The translations under genes were made by a program, and so were the position numbers. Positions 53,425-64,000 of a stretch of 64,000 nt of DNA are shown here, one piece after another; the first letter of the stretch is position 1; each line of letters begins with the position of its first letter. Location: positions 4,881,501 to 4,945,500 of the forward strand of contig JAHQIY010000005.1 of assembly GCA_019054805.1 (NCBI GenBank), written 5' to 3'. This DNA comes from Brachionus manjavacas. Its lineage: Eukaryota; Rotifera; Eurotatoria; Ploima; Brachionidae. The notes beneath the pieces are model-generated. The model worked only from the letters and a program-made list of their open reading frames with translations, had not been told where the DNA came from and searched no databases.

Positions 53425-56400
53425 TTATCGTAGCTGTACTCCTGCTTCCTTTAGATAAGCCTGCAAATGATTTTGAGCAGCCGAGCTTAGTTGCGCCAAC
53501 AACTGAGGAATCTAAAATTAAAAATTCTCAGTTTTGCTTATTTTTAAATTTGCTTAACCGTTACCATGTTTGGAGCAGATGAAGACAAATTCTCTAGGTT
53601 CTTAGCCAAGAAAATTTTTGCGTTCGGAATCTGGCCTTGAAATGGATCAGGTTCTCGTTTGGTGGCAGAGAAAAGCTGATTGAAGCTAGCTTGGTATCCC
53701 GGAGTATCTTCAATTTCTATGAAATGTTCATCGTCTGCAACAGTGGTGTCTTCTGGGAGCTCAAAAAGACCAATTAAACTTTCCAATAATGAAATCCAAA
53801 CCTTCATATTTGCTTCATTTGAGAGCAAAAGTTGACATTCGGCTAAAAGCTTAGTTACACCAACAGCGCATATTTTTCGCTCTAGATTTCCGCTGACTTT
53901 TTGAAGATCCGGAATGAATAAGTTTTGGGTAACCATCATAAACATTCTTTATTAAAAATTTCCATTTTTAGATTAAATTAGCAAAAAATTTTAGAAGAAA
54001 AAACTACCCAGCTTGAAGACTTTCTACAATGTTCATTAATTCATTTGCTCCGTATTTATACGAATATAAAGAAAAGAATACAAGCAAATCTAAAATTGAA
54101 ATTTTTAAATAAAATTTTTTACATCTTTGGTTAATTTTTTTTAAATTACTTTTGACTAATTTTGTTGTTTTTGATCCTGTCAATCGTTGAAATAATAGAA
54201 TAAATACTTGTTTCAAGTACTCAGATAAGACTTGGCTAAAAGGAAAAATAAAAGTTTGATGTTTTTTTTTTATTTTGAGAATAAACCTTGGCATATGTTC
54301 CACTAGGCTATTTAGTATATAGCAAGCGTAGTGATCGTTTGATTTCGAGGCTATTAATCGCTGAAAGACCCCCAAGACTCCAGTCTAAAATAAATTTATA
54401 TTGAAAAAAATCCCATTTAAACAAATGTAATTTTGTTTTACTATTTTTTCTTTGACAATTGTGTTCGACGCTTTCTGAATGTAGGCCTGGAGCAGCCTGG
54501 TCAATGCCGGAATATAGCCTGGTCTTTCCCATAGAGCTGGCATGAGCAAAAACGGAAACAAGTCAAAATAAACACTTGGCACATTTTGGTCATGAAGCTC
54601 GAGCAGCAGTGACAATAATTGAAATTCATAAGGAATAAATTCAGTAATATCTTGCTCGAGGACATAGTTAAAAATAGGAAATAAATTATTCTCGAATTTT
54701 TCTATCAGAGCTTTGTTTTTTTGGCCAATATTTCTTATTAGTATTCCAAAAGTTTCAAATAGATAGTGATTAAAGTTTGGTTTAGATGGATTCTTGCTGA
54801 TAGCATTCAAAATACTCGTCAATTTGTTTATCAAACCATCCAAATATGGTTCAACTGCTTCTTGCAAAATTATACAAACTCTCATAAATGATTTGATTAC
54901 ATATTCATTTTCGCCAGTAACTGGTTGAAGCAAGTTCATTATGTTGGACAGGAGATGGGGCATAAATGGCTGCAAATCAGCTGTAGCAAATAAATTCTCT
55001 TTGTTATTGGCAGGGTTTTTTAGGGTCAAAATTCTTTCAAGCGCATGACAGGCATAAGTGTGCACAACTGGAATACTACTGGTCATGTACCTGGCCAAAT
55101 GTGGTATGACATTGATGAGACACTCCTTTGGCAATTGTTGTCTAAATGTTGAAATGTATCGCATGTCATCGGCTTTGATAACCGGAAAATTGTTGACATC
55201 TTGGTCGGACAAATCCGGAAGAATAGTTGACTCATAGAATTGAATCACGTCAATCAGCTCACTTGTTTTGGTCGCTCCATATTTTTTGGTCTGTCCTTTG
55301 GAGGCAAGTGTGGTCACCAAGAACAAAACAACATCTTTTTGTCTCCAATTTTTTTGCGGATTTGCCGCGAACTCTTGCAGTAAGGCATTAATGTAAGCGC
55401 TGAAAATAGCTACTATTTGTTTTTCAAATTGAGAGCACAGAGCTTGTACCAGGTCGGATGCAGCTCTTCGTCTTGTGTCCACGTCCGAGCGCTCAATATC
55501 TTTTCTAATGTACTCTTCTGGGTTGTCTTCGAATGTTTCTATGTCCACGTCTCTCAAGAATAGATTGGGAATAATGATTTTCTCACAAATGCTCTTGAGT
55601 GATTCTTCATTTTCGAATAGAGCTCGGTACTGGGGTCTGTAGGCCACAACGCTTATAAATTGAATGGCGTTGCTGACCAGCAAATCGTACTTGGTCTCCA
55701 AGCCAGTGCTGGTCAACAAGTTCCACACAGCTGTGACAAATTTTGGCAAGTAGTCGGCAAAGTCTTCGCCATAGTTTTGGGCAAATAGGGACACATTGTC
55801 GCATATTTGCGATTTCACTTGTTCAATCAGGCCAGCTTCCTCGCTCTGTGATTTTAACAAATGGTTGTCATATTGAAGCAAGTTCAAAAAATGAGTCATC
55901 CAAGTTTCCATGTTGTTTTCGAATTCTTCCGGAAAATCCTGAGCATTTAAACTACGAAATATTTTGCTTACCAATAAAACCGAGCTGAAAATAATTTTTA
56001 TAGCATTGGCATCATTCGAATGCTGTTCAACGAGTCCCATTAGAGTCTTGAAAAGCTCGGTGAGAGGCACCGCAAAAACACCCAGGACGTATTTTATCTC
56101 TGTCCATAGCTCATTTGATTTAAATTCGTGACGGTAGCGTTTGAATATTGAATGGGCTGTTCTGAGTATTCCATTAGTTACACTAAAGTCTCCTGTTTTA
56201 AGTCTCTCGACCAAAGCAGGTAAAAGGTCAGGCCATTTTTCCGGAAAATCTTCTCGGCTGATGATGCTTATTGCGTCACTTAACTGAAGCTGGATTTGTT
56301 CTGGACTCGTGAGCATCATGTCTGTTATGGATGATTTAATTGACTGGCGGTCGCCAGCAGTTATCTTGTCTTGGCAGTCTTCATTCACCTTCCAGTTGCG

Positions 56401-56665
56401 TTTGATATAATTTTTGAATGTAATTGAAGCGCTGATCCTCAAATGCAGCGCCAAGTCTTGTTTATTGCACAAAACCAAGAGAACAGGACCAAAGTTTTCG
56501 TTCGATTCCATTTGTTCCAAATACTTTTCAGCTTGATCAAGTTTTGGTATTAATTGAGGTATTTAATTAGTGAAACTGAATTTTACCTGGTCTTCTGACA
56601 TTTGGATCTGGACTGAGGGTTTTTTCCAAATAGAGTGAAAGTTCGTCTAAAATTTGCGTACTCAT
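53425..56665 (-). CDS. CSE1L: Exportin-2 (importin-alpha re-exporter)
   Basis: CSE1L/CAS returns importin-alpha to the cytoplasm in a complex with Ran-GTP, as an all-helical HEAT-repeat karyopherin. Seven exons on the minus strand: 56665-56587, 56531-54442, 54384-54287, 54235-54150, 54089-54008, 53946-53565 and 53511-53425, about 967 residues (human 971). Exon 2 alone is 2,090 bp, unusual beside the short exons around it. The N-terminal importin-beta-type repeat runs YLEKTLSPDPNVRRP into ITFKNYIKRNWKV. Long near-identical blocks follow, such as RTAHSIFKRYRHEFKSNELW, NNMETWMTHFLNLL, DVDTRRRAASDLV and VPSVYFDLFPFLLMPALWE. The conserved C-terminal part has KICAVGVTKLLAECQ and HFIEIEDTPGYQASFNQLF. 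It starts 509 bp from the divergent NOL6. Confidence 0.96.
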
Positions 56666-57174
56666 TTTTTAAATTTACAATTGGCTTTTAGCTTAGGAGA
56701 TGATTTGTAAATTTTTTTTTTTTTTTAATGAAGCAAATCTAAACAAAATAAAAGTTTGGTTTTGTAATTTGCATAAATTTGATCAATATCGCATCACTGA
56801 GCGTTTACAAACTTAGAAACTGAAGTCTCGGTGTTAGAGCAATTGCTGTATTCTTTAAACTTGGTTATTTTAAAAAATAAAGTTTTTTTCGAAAAATTAT
56901 AATTTCAATTCAGTTTAATTTTTTTTCAAACTGTTTTAGAAATTCTAGAAAATGCTACCAAATATGACTTAATGCAGAAAAAAGTTAAAATAATTTTGAT
57001 TCGGATTCGAAATTAAAAATTTAAAAGACTTTCAAATCGACTTGAGAAAAGATTTGCTTTTAATATAAATTAGCATATATTTATTTAAAAACTTATAAAT
57101 TTTTTTGTTTACCAAAACGCACATGTATTTTATAAATTCAAAAAAAAATAGAAAAGAAAATAGATTGAATTAGA
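56666..57174. promoter_or_regulatory. Shared divergent promoter region CSE1L/NOL6
   Basis: The 509 bp between the divergent start codons must contain both promoters. The sequence is AT-rich; the only less AT-rich patch is at about 56790-56850 (GCATCACTGAGCG...AGTCTCGGTG). No known motif identified. Confidence 0.45.
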
Positions 57175-60100
57175 ATGATTTATGAAGATCAACAAACAAT
57201 TGAAGAATTTGATGGAAACGAAAACGCTTCCAAACGATTCAAGCATGATCCCGAGCTATTCGAGGCTCCGACTGCTGAAGAAATGTACACTTTAAAGAAC
57301 ACTGAAAATCTCTATCATTCAAATTTGCTTCGACTTCAGGTATTTTTTCAGTTCATTTTAAGATCATCAGCATTTAATTCATTTTTTGAATAGCTTGATG
57401 AACTTCTAAATGAAATAAAACTTCCAGAGGATAAATCAAGAGTTTTCAATGCTCTAATAAATGATCTTATTAAAAGTTTAAAAAGCATGAAAACTGTAAA
57501 AGATATCAAAGTAATTTTTATAACTAAAATTTATTTTAAAAAGTTTTTGAAAATAAGAATCTTATTAATTTGAAAAAAATATTGTGCTTAATTAGGTTTT
57601 TACTCATTTTTTTAACCGATTTTTTCAAAGCTATTCGATTAATTTTGATAAATAAAACTCAAGTATTAGTATGTTTATAATTGAATAATTTTTAATTGAA
57701 ATAGGATTATGAGTTATGTCATTTTAGTATATCATATTATACTAAATCATAAACAAAATATGAAATTAAAAGATTTTGGGATAAAAGATTTTAAATAATC
57801 ATTTTATTTTTTAATCTTTCAAAATTTAAGTCGATCTTACCAACTGAAAGGAAAGAATTGAGGAAAAATTTGCTTTGAAATTTTGATAAGTCAAAAGTTA
57901 ATGTCATTACTCCATAATTCCACAATATTTTTCGGAATTTTTACTTATTTGAACAAAATTAGAAGAATCACAGATTTGTGCGATTAAAATAGACGTTAAT
58001 TTAATTATTCAATTGATTTTAAATTTTTACGGTATTTTGAAAATTCATAAAAAAGTTGAGTTTAAATTTTAATAATAAAAATGATCCAGTGAAAAGATAA
58101 GATGTAAAGTTCAATAGACCTTAAAATATTTTATCCAATACCACTAAGCAATCTTTTAAGTTATTTTTTTTTAAATTCATTAATGTTCCGTTTTTCTGAT
58201 AATCCGATTTTTTATTTTATTTTTTTCAATAAATTCAGTTTATTTGATATTATTTGTCAAATATTTAAATTTAATACTCAAAAAATTAGAGAATGAAGGA
58301 AAATTGCTAAGTGATAACAGGAGAAATGTCTTGTATTTGTTTGTACTGAATGGATATTAACTGGATTTAAAAAATGAGCTAAATGCACTTATTTTCAGCA
58401 AAAAGAGCGACTTAAATTATAATAAAAATCGATAGGAAATTAATTTTAGATATGACTACTAAACAGCGGTAAATAATTGTAGAGGACAACCAGTTTCAAT
58501 TTCAAAAAAAATTACTTCTTTATAAATGTTATCTATTTTTCTTAAGTTTTTTTATAAATCTTCTCCTTTTTTAATAAATAATATATAATTAAAAATAAAA
58601 TTCGGGTTTAATTCAGATAGGTATTGTCGAATGGTCCAAGGGATCTCAAATTTTATTTTTTTATCAGCTTTAATTCTTTTTATTTTAAATGAACTAAAAT
58701 AGCACATAAATCATAATTTTAAATCAAAAAAATTTATTTTAATTAACATTTCTAAAATTTAATTTAAAATTTAAGGAAAAAAATCTGAAGATTTGACAAT
58801 AGTCACTTATTTAATCAAAATTTTTCATTTGGTTAGTCTTTCTTGAACGAATTTTTCAAGACTTTAATAAAAAATTCAATTTTATCAAGTTAAACATTTC
58901 AGACTAAATTTTTTTTTTAGTATACGGACTTCAAGTTATTTGAATTAAAAAATTTGACACTACCATTGTCGGACTTGTGCAAAAAAATAATTAAAGAAGG
59001 TTCGTATACATTCGATGGTCCAAATAATGTCTACCAAATTGGAAGTTTTGCAACCAATACTCAAATAAAAACAAGCGAACAATTTTCGGCTGACATATGT
59101 TTAGAAATAGGCGAATCATTTTTTAACGAAAGAGACTATTTAAACTACCGATATTTCATTAAGCGCAGTCTTTATCTAGGCCATACTTATCTTCACTTGA
59201 TGAATTCAAAACGCTACTCAAAACTAAAATATCACTTCCAATCTGATTTTTCTGCAGCATTTAAACCCCAATTGTGCATGCTATTCGAAGATGTTGGCCT
59301 ACAAGTCACACTACACTTCATACCAAGTGGCTCAGCTTTTAAACTATCAAGATTCAATCCCAGTCAATGCAATGTCCGAAGAGATTTCTACACCAAAAAC
59401 ATTAATCCAGACATCAAACTCGAAGATGACAGTGGAAAAAATTCAGATGAAATTTTCGATCCGACCCCAAATTACAACTTCGAAGTATTGGCTGATTTGA
59501 CTGCCATCCGAAACAATGAAATCATTAAGGAAAGATTCGGGAATTCCAAAAGTCTTCTAGAAGCTGTCAAGCTAGCCAAACTTTGGCTTTTAAAGCGCGA
59601 GCTCAATAAAGGATCTGGCTGTTTTGGTAATTTCTCTCTTAGCATGTTCATTGTTTATTTGCTTTGCAATCGTCAAATAAATCCACTGATGAGCCCTTAC
59701 CAAATATTCCGTCTTGTTTTAATTAATTTAAGCGAGGCTAACTGGGACAAAAAGGGAATAAGTCTCAGAGATTTTTTAAAAAATGATTCAGAGAGTTCAA
59801 ATGAGACAAAAAATTTAGTCACCATTGACCATTTTCACCAGCACTATCCAATCGTGTTCCTAGACACGACCGGGTTTATGAACATCACTTCGAAGATGAG
59901 CATCCAAACATTTCAAAAGCTTAAATTTGATGCCAAGGTTTCTCTTTCGTTACTAAATGATGAAAGTGCAGACAACTTTGATAAGATTTTTATCCAAATG
60001 CACCAATTTTCTCTCGAATGTGATGCCTTGATCAATATTAGTCCAAATTCGAGTCAAACTTTATATTTTGATATAATCAAAAATACCAAAAACAACAGTA

Positions 60101-63100
60101 GAACTCTAAAACTAATTGAAAATTACAACAATAGTTATTGCGTTAGCCTCGAAGCTATAATGGATGTTTTGACCACAGCTCTGGAAAAAAGAACCAATTT
60201 GATATATGCCAAATTAGTCGAACCATTAAAAGTAAGCTTTTATTTTTATAAAAATTTTAAGGGCTGATTTTTTAATTTATTTTATCTGATATTGATTCAG
60301 CCTCAAATACTTACAGAAATAATCAGTCTGGATTGAATATTTACATCAAAAAGGGTAAAAAATCCATACAATTTAGAATTTGAAAGCCTAATTAAAAAAA
60401 TTAAGAAAAATTGCAAATAAATACCGTAAATTTTTTGTCAAAAAAAACATGTAATGAAAGTAAAAAGGTTTTCTTGTTTATTATATTCTAGTGGTATAAA
60501 AAATTTAAATGGCATTTTTTTTTCTATTTAACTTTTTTGAAATTTTGAAATTACGTTGTTTCATTAAAACTCAATACTTAAGCATGTTAAAATTTGAAAT
60601 ATAATTACGCAATTATTTTTAGAAATGTAAAATAGAAAATTAAACTTGCTGAATAGAATAAAATTTGGTTAAATCGGACATTGATTTTAGCCGATAACAT
60701 TCTAAATGAAAATAATTATTTTTTTCAATTCTAACTTAAATAATGATTTATCTATAAATTGAGATAGTTGGTAAAATTTTAACCATTTATTTTTTTATGA
60801 ATGGGTTCTCATTTAGGAAAAAGTAAAAGTCATCATAGCAGGATAAAAATTAAACATTGTTTTTAGAATTTAACGCAAAGTTTTATTTTAGAAAATTTTG
60901 AATTTTAGAATTAAAAAAAAAATTACGAAAATCGAACTTAAACTTAATTTTTTTTTGAATTTTTTCGATTATGTAATATCTATTTTACTGATTCTATGAG
61001 TTTGTATTTAGATTTCAAATTTTAAAATCAATATAAAGATTGTGAAAAATTTACCATGATCAGAAAACAAAAAAAATTAATTCTATTTAATTATTAATGA
61101 TTTTATTTTATTTAAAGAAAAACTTATTGGCAGTTGATTTTTACATTAATCACAAGTTTTCTTATTTCATCAAAATAAGAAAATCTGATCCAGAAAATAA
61201 AAAAATAGAATATATATTTAAGTAGAAATCGGCTCTAAAAAAAATAAAAAATAATAATTTTTATAATCTTTTAGTGGAACTTAGATTCTAAACCTTCAGA
61301 AACCTTGCCATCAATTATAATTGGGTTGCTTTTCAATGACTCGTTTGATAACATTTTGATTAAAGGACCGTCTAGCACATCTCCTGAAGCAGTAGAATTT
61401 AGAAAATTTTGGGGTTCTAAGTCGGAGCTAAGACGCTTCCAGGACACAAGTATATGTGAGGCTGTTTATTTTGAAGCTAAGGACTTAGCTTCAAAGCGAT
61501 TGGTATACTCCGAAATTGTTAAGCATGTCCTGGATTATCATCTATCTATCAGTGTAGAAAACTTAAAATTTTGTGATCGTCAAATGAACTCATTGCTAAG
61601 TCTTCCGAGTGGAATTATTGAAAATTATGGCACAGGTGAGGAAAAATTGGGAGATGTGGTGAATGCATTTGAGGAATTTTCAAGAATTGTAAAAAATTTA
61701 AAAGATCTTCCCTTACTGATAAACAATATACACGGAATTACGTCAGTTTTTCGTCTCACTGAAACTTTTGCCCCATTGCCTGCATGCTTTAACTATGATG
61801 CCAAAAGCGAAAAAAACATGAGATACAAAATAGACCATAAATATGTGCCAAAATACCCATTGGGACCAGTGGTGGTTCCTTACGTTAAGCCTTTGGAAAT
61901 TTTGATCAAACTTGAATCTAGTGGAAAGTGGCCTGATGATGTTGAATGCATCAAAAGGCTAAAAACTGCTTTTTATTTAAAAATAGTTCAGGTTCTAAGA
62001 GAGGATCATGGTTTGGTTGCTTACACTCACGTTGAATATTTGGACGTTCTGTACAAGGGCTTTGTCTTTAGACTTTTTGTTTACACCATGAATGAGCTTC
62101 TATCAATGAAAACAAGTATTAATGAAATAGGAGTTAAAGTTACAAATGATACCAAAGAATCTTTGGCTTATGAAAAAATTCTTCTACACAGTAGTCAGTT
62201 TACCAGTGTTGTTCATGGATTGCAGCAAAGTTTTAATTGTTTTAGTGGAGTTTGTCGCTTGGCAAAAAGATGGTTGTCTTCTCACTTTTTGCTGGAATAT
62301 TTTGAGGAAGAAGCTATTGATTTGATATGTGCTTCAATTTTCATCAACTCTTATGAACCCCCTCGGTAAGTTTTTTAATTTAATTTTTCAATTGGGTTTC
62401 AATACTTTTAAAAAATCTGACACACTCAAAAAATCTTAAATTTTTTATCACAAATTTTTTTACGTAAATTTGCGTAAAAACTTCTAATCTTAACAAAAAA
62501 CAGATCCATCATTTTTAAAAATTTTGATGAAAATTAAGCAAAAATTAGAGAAATTTATTTGAAATTCAATTAAAATTCTAAAATTAATTTTTGAATCAAG
62601 TTGACTACTTATTTTTTTTTATTGTTAAAACTTTGAATTAATTCAAGTGCCCAAAAAATATACGATCTCAAAATTCTAATTTTTTTTAGAAAATTTTTGT
62701 GCCGAAAAGACTTTGTTTTGTGCGTCAGATTTTTCATTGTGGGGATTTAATATTCTTAAAATTAATTGATAATTTTTTTATTTGATTTTGATTCATTTTA
62801 AAGCTCGCTAATTAATGGTTTTATTCAATTTTTATACTTGATGGCAAATTTTGATTGGAAAAATCAGATTTTGCTGGTAAATTTTAACAAAGAACTAAAA
62901 AGTAAAAGTGAAAGTAGAATTTGAAAAGTGTAAAATTTTAATTATTTTATTTTAGAACAACAAATATTGGATATCCAAGTAAAATTTCAAGAGAATAGAT
63001 CCCAATTGCAGCCAATATTCATTCTAACTCCATACGATAGCCGGGATAAAGGTTCCATATGGACAATTGAAAAACCTAATATTCAACAGTTATGTAGAAC

Positions 63101-63626
63101 AGTTATCATTGCAAAGCAATCATTGAATAAAGTAAAAAATTGTGTTTTGAATTTTGAAACAATTGATTCATTTAAAAATATATTCCGACCAAATTTGGCC
63201 ATTTATGATGTGATAATAAGCTTAAATACAGCTTTATGCGTCAAAGCTTTCCAAAAGGTAGATATCTGCAAAGGAACATTTTTGCCTAGGTACCGAACTT
63301 ACGATTCGAATGATAATGATAAAACTTTGCCAGTGGTCGGGTTTGACCCGGTAGAACTCTATGTTAAGGAGTTGCGCGAAGCATTTGATGAAATCGCCTT
63401 ATTTTTTTTTGATGTTTATGGTTCGACCAAAGTTTATGTTTTGTGGAAACCTGATGCCTTAAAGCCAAAAGAACTCAAGATAAACAATGCAAAATATCGC
63501 TTGATCGATATTAATACTAATGAATTTGTTCTAAATTTAGAAGCAATTCTAGAAGATTTTAAAATAATTGGTAATGAACTGGTCGAAAATATTACTGTTA
63601 AAAATGAGAGTTCTATATTCAAATAA
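57175..63626 (+). CDS. NOL6: Nucleolar protein 6 (Nrap / Utp22 family)
   Basis: NOL6 is the animal counterpart of yeast Utp22, part of the UTP-C module of the small-subunit processome, and acts in early 18S rRNA maturation in the nucleolus. It has a nucleotidyltransferase-like fold thought to be catalytically inactive. Six exons: 57175-57339, 57394-57510, 58921-60231, 61275-62365, 62804-62901 and 62956-63626, about 1,150 residues (human 1146). The start is supported by the family block APTAEEMYTLKNTENLYHSN soon after it. Other blocks are VYQIGSFATNTQI, FWGSKSELRRFQDTSICEAV, FNCFSGVCRLAKRWLSSH, FDWKNQILLVNFNKEL, FRPNLAIYDVI, LREAFDEIALFFFDVYGSTK and AILEDFKIIGNELVE. Introns 2 and 3 are over 1 kb; intron 4 has a weak inverted repeat. 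Confidence 0.95.
62410..62735. repeat. Weak inverted repeat in NOL6 intron 4
   Basis: The left side (about 62411-62462) reads AAAAATCTGACACACTCAAA then later CACAAATTTTTTTAC. The right side (about 62688-62733) reverse complemented reads AAAAATCTGACGCACAAAAC then GCACAAAAATTTTC. Arms of about 45-50 bases are diverged. This may be the remnant of a MITE; partly compositional. Confidence 0.4.
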
Positions 63627-64000
63627 AAATATAAAAAAAATCTTTTTTTTTATTAATTATGGGTTCCCCTTACCGCCACACACTTGAGTATGACCAGCAA
63701 ACAGTCAATACCTGATAGGCACAAAACTTGAATTACACACTCGTGGAATGTGTTTTTTTAAGTTGAAAGATTAAATTTAAATTTTTTTTGTTAGTCTTGA
63801 GTCTTAAGTGATTATCAAAAATTAAATTTCAAATCGTAGCAAATATATTTTTATTTAAAAGAATACCAGCGAGTTGAAAAAAATTTTTAGGTCTTTAAGT
63901 TATGAGTCTTTCCATCCCAAACTTATAGTGACCCCAAGATAAGTACCTTAAATATCCTACTAATTTAGTTCTCATCTTTGGAATTCTCTTTACATCCAAA
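63627..64000. other. Sequence downstream of NOL6 to the window edge
   Basis: No gene seen. A less AT-rich patch at about 63660-63750 contains two CACAC-type words (CCACACACTTGAGT; ACACACTCGTGGAAT) and may be the edge of an element or gene that continues outside the window. Confidence 0.4.

Overview
The window is nuclear DNA of an animal. It is very AT-rich and holds fifteen protein-coding genes recognisable by family, each cut by short spliceosomal introns (often 40-70 bp, GT...AG), plus one alanine tRNA. The set includes motile-cilium genes (CFAP53, KATNAL2, STK33), Golgi and nuclear-transport genes, a two-pore potassium channel and a calbindin/calretinin protein, so the source is a bilaterian with motile cilia and excitable cells. 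The compact introns and extreme AT content fit a small spiralian such as a monogonont rotifer. That placement is inference; only the metazoan assignment is firm. Exon joins below were worked out by reading frame plus homology and may be off by a base or so.

Layout. 1-771 (-): 5' part of COG4. 1997-3019 (+): PSPH. 3288-6698 (+): an ABCB6-like half transporter whose nucleotide-binding domain has lost every catalytic motif. 7098-11381 (-): SLMAP. 12189-14303 (+): CFAP53, head to head with SLMAP. 14448-16889 (-): six-EF-hand calbindin/calretinin. 16890-21478: gene-empty. 21479-23060 (+): STK33. 23326-23397 (-): tRNA-Ala(UGC). 23598-28054 (-): KATNAL2. 28362-28865 (-): unrecognised ORF. 31477-36001 (-): NAE1. 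36091-38020 (-): METTL17, only 89 bp upstream of NAE1. 38286-51611 (+): NEMF, with a complete K2P channel gene (42691-45339, -) nested in one intron and an unrecognised serine-rich ORF (49417-49848, -) in another. 53425-56665 (-): CSE1L. 57175-63626 (+): NOL6, head to head with CSE1L.

Most genes are housekeeping: ribosome quality control (NEMF), ribosome biogenesis (NOL6), mitochondrial translation (METTL17), neddylation (NAE1), nuclear export (CSE1L) and Golgi tethering (COG4). Near-consensus RFX X-boxes lie about 110-125 bp upstream of the start codons of CFAP53 and KATNAL2, pointing to a shared ciliary programme. Several introns carry inverted-repeat elements that look like non-autonomous DNA transposons (SLMAP, KATNAL2, NEMF; weaker in NOL6 and calbindin). 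The most unusual item is the ABCB6-like protein: its frame, splice sites and membrane domain are intact, but Walker A, Q-loop, signature, Walker B and H-loop are all replaced.
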